Below are positions 4,165 to 5,751 of a stretch of DNA of 5,751 nt, piece after piece. Each line of letters opens with the position of its first letter. Within the stretch, counting starts at the first letter, position 1. Under the pieces are notes generated by a model, which saw nothing but the letters and a program-made list of their open reading frames with translations, did not search any database and was not told the DNA's origin. Position numbers and translations under genes: made by a program. This DNA comes from Chloroflexota bacterium (GTDB lineage: Bacteria > Chloroflexota > Dehalococcoidia > Lucifugimonadales > VGZR01): assembly GCA_027625225.1 (NCBI GenBank), contig JAQBWG010000131.1, positions 1-5,751 on the forward strand, read 5' to 3'.

Positions 4165-5751
4165 ATGGGCGTACTCGACGACATCAAAGCCAGACTCGAC
4201 ATCGTCGATGTCGTATCCGACCACGTCCAGCTCAAAAAGGCCGGACGCAACTTCAAAGCACCCTGCCCCTTCCACTCCGAAAAAACCCCCTCCTTCATCG
4301 TCAACCCCGAACGCCAGTCATGGCACTGCTTCGGCGCCTGCTCCACCGGCGGCGACGTCTTCTCCTTCATCATGCGCACCGAAAAGGTCGAGTTCGCCGA
4401 AGCCCTCCGCACCCTCGCCCAACGCTCCGGCGTCTCCCTCGAACGTAAAGGCCCGCCCGGACGCTCCGACGCCCTCCACCGCGTCAACGACGCCGCAGCA
4501 GCCTTCTACCGCAAAGTCCTCGCATCCCCCGCCGGAGAGGCCACCCGCAAATACCTCGACGAACGCGGCGTCAACGACGAGATGCGCGAGACCTTCAAGC
4601 TCGGACTCAGCCCCGAAGGCGGACAGGCCCTCAAAGCACATCTCGGCGACCAGGGCTTCGACCTCGATATCGCCGCCGAGGCCGGACTCATCCACAAAGC
4701 CGACGACGGCCGCACCCGCGACTTTTTCTGGGCAAGACTCATGTTCCCCATCGCCGACCGCCAGGGCCGCATCGCCGGGTTCGGCGGACGCATAATGGGT
4801 GACGGACAGCCCAAGTATCTCAACACCCCCGCCACGCCAATCTTCGACAAGCGCGGCACCCTCTACGCCCTCAACCTCGCCGCCGACTCCATGCGCGACC
4901 GCGACGCCGGGGTTATCGTCGAAGGCTACATGGACGCCATCGCCGCCCATCAGCACGGCTTCACCAACGTCGTCGCTTCCATGGGCACCGCCCTTACCGA
5001 ATCCCAGGTAGGACTGCTAAAGTCGATTGCCCACAACTTCGTTCTCGCCCTCGACCCCGACGCAGCAGGCAAAATGGCAACCGATAGGGGACTGCTCGAC
5101 GTCTGGGAACCCATGCTCCGCGCAGTCACCCGCATCCACCCCAAACTCGGACGCCTCCACACCCGCGCACCCATCAAACTCCGCATCGCCGCGCTGCCGG
5201 AAGGCAAAGACCCCGACGAACTCATCCGTCACAGTCACGACGAATGGCAAAAACTCACCGAGAACGCCGTCTCCCTCATGGACTACCTCATCCCCGCCGT
5301 CGCCGCCCAGCACGACGTCACCACCGATGAGGGCAAGGCCGCCGCCGTTCAGACCCTCGCCCCTCTCATCACCACGCCCGAAAACCCCTTCGAGCAGGCC
5401 CGCTACCGCGACCAGCTCGCCAAAGCCCTCAAGATAAGCCCCGACATGCTCACACCCATCCTGCAGCAGATGCAGCGCGCCTCCGGAAACCAGAACCGCT
5501 CCCGCTACCAGCGCCGCGACCAGCGCACCCCGGCCGGCCCTGTCATCGCCGCCAACCGCAGCATCGGTGTCGAAGACTACGCCCTCGCCCTCCTCTTCAG
5601 TCGTCCAGAGCTGCACGAGCACGAGTGGGTACAAACCTTCTCGCCCCAGTTCTTCCACAAGAGCGAAAGCAGGGAACTCTTCGCCGCCTGGCTGAAACCC
5701 CCCGCCATAGACGCGCTCAGAGACAGCCTCGACGCTTCGCTCCATCCCGTC
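4165..5751 (+). CDS. dnaG: DNA primase DnaG (3' end off window)
   Basis: Makes RNA primers for replication. 529 residues are visible and the frame is open at the right edge. The N-terminal CHC2-type zinc ribbon has Cys34, His37, Cys55 and Cys59. The last pair is CFGAC (three residues between cysteines) instead of the commoner CFGC. The polymerase core has FKLGLSP (144-150), GRIAGFGGR (201-209) and PKYLNTP (216-222). The Toprim domain has the catalytic Glu253 in VEGYMD and Asp297/Asp299 in LDPDAAGK, followed by LPEGKDPDELIR. An Arg/Gln-rich linker at about 440-466 leads to the start of the helicase-binding C-terminal domain, most of which is missing. Start: ATG 4165 has GAGGAG (4154-4159) five bases upstream, and an in-frame TAA at 4135-4137 with no ATG between excludes an earlier ATG start. 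rpoD often follows dnaG in bacteria, but that cannot be seen here. Confidence 0.97.
   Translation, partial: MGVLDDIKARLDIVDVVSDHVQLKKAGRNFKAPCPFHSEKTPSFIVNPERQSWHCFGACSTGGDVFSFIMRTEKVEFAEALRTLAQRSGVSLERKGPPGRSDALHRVNDAAAAFYRKVLASPAGEATRKYLDERGVNDEMRETFKLGLSPEGGQALKAHLGDQGFDLDIAAEAGLIHKADDGRTRDFFWARLMFPIADRQGRIAGFGGRIMGDGQPKYLNTPATPIFDKRGTLYALNLAADSMRDRDAGVIVEGYMDAIAAHQHGFTNVVASMGTALTESQVGLLKSIAHNFVLALDPDAAGKMATDRGLLDVWEPMLRAVTRIHPKLGRLHTRAPIKLRIAALPEGKDPDELIRHSHDEWQKLTENAVSLMDYLIPAVAAQHDVTTDEGKAAAVQTLAPLITTPENPFEQARYRDQLAKALKISPDMLTPILQQMQRASGNQNRSRYQRRDQRTPAGPVIAANRSIGVEDYALALLFSRPELHEHEWVQTFSPQFFHKSESRELFAAWLKPPAIDALRDSLDASLHPV

Noticed and set aside
4109..4795. Plus-strand open frame of 228 codons overlapping dnaG
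   Set aside because: Ser/Pro/Thr/Ala low-complexity product in a shifted frame of dnaG. The dnaG frame has the zinc ribbon and primase motifs.
5017..5745. Minus-strand open frame of 242 codons opposite dnaG
   Set aside because: Gly/Val/Glu-rich product without recognisable domains, antisense to the Toprim and C-terminal part of dnaG.

Overview
The window looks like bacterial chromosomal DNA of moderately high GC. I tentatively place it in Chloroflexota, perhaps near Dehalococcoidia. The reasons are the primase zinc-ribbon spacing (CFGAC), the intergenic repeat families (the PALSSVEG / FDAAQGR and HPLTPSPAGEG spurious-peptide types), and a dgt-like gene and dnaG close together on one strand. 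No rRNA or other decisive taxonomic marker is present, so this placement is an inference.

Layout from left to right: (1) 1-408 (+), the 3' end of a dGTP triphosphohydrolase-like gene whose HD catalytic core lies outside the window. (2) 405-2476 (-), a two-gene operon with an OmpR/PhoB-type response regulator (ATG at 2476) followed by a membrane histidine kinase. The two overlap by 4 bases, and the kinase stop codon overlaps the dgt stop convergently. (3) 2477-2663, a divergent regulatory region. It holds four 7-base units in exact 11-base phase, the architecture of a Pho-box-type OmpR-family operator, placed just upstream of a possible -10 for the rightward genes. (4) 2664-3504 (+), an unrecognised 111-residue soluble protein and a 157-residue lipoprotein, ending in a strong intrinsic terminator at 3528-3571. 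(5) 3572-4108, about 540 bases without a credible gene, filled with dispersed palindromic repeats. (6) About 4109-5751 (+), a promoter candidate and dnaG (DNA primase), which runs off the right edge with 529 residues visible.

How the parts fit: the most interesting unit is 405-3571. It is a self-contained signalling module in which a sensor kinase and regulator face a small cytoplasmic protein and a surface lipoprotein across a shared operator array. The array is most simply read as the binding site of the regulator encoded beside it, controlling the rightward pair and perhaps itself. The module and the repeat cluster sit between dgt and dnaG, genes I recall as close neighbours in some bacteria, so the block may be an insertion into a replication locus. 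No mobile-element gene, CRISPR array, tRNA or rRNA was seen.
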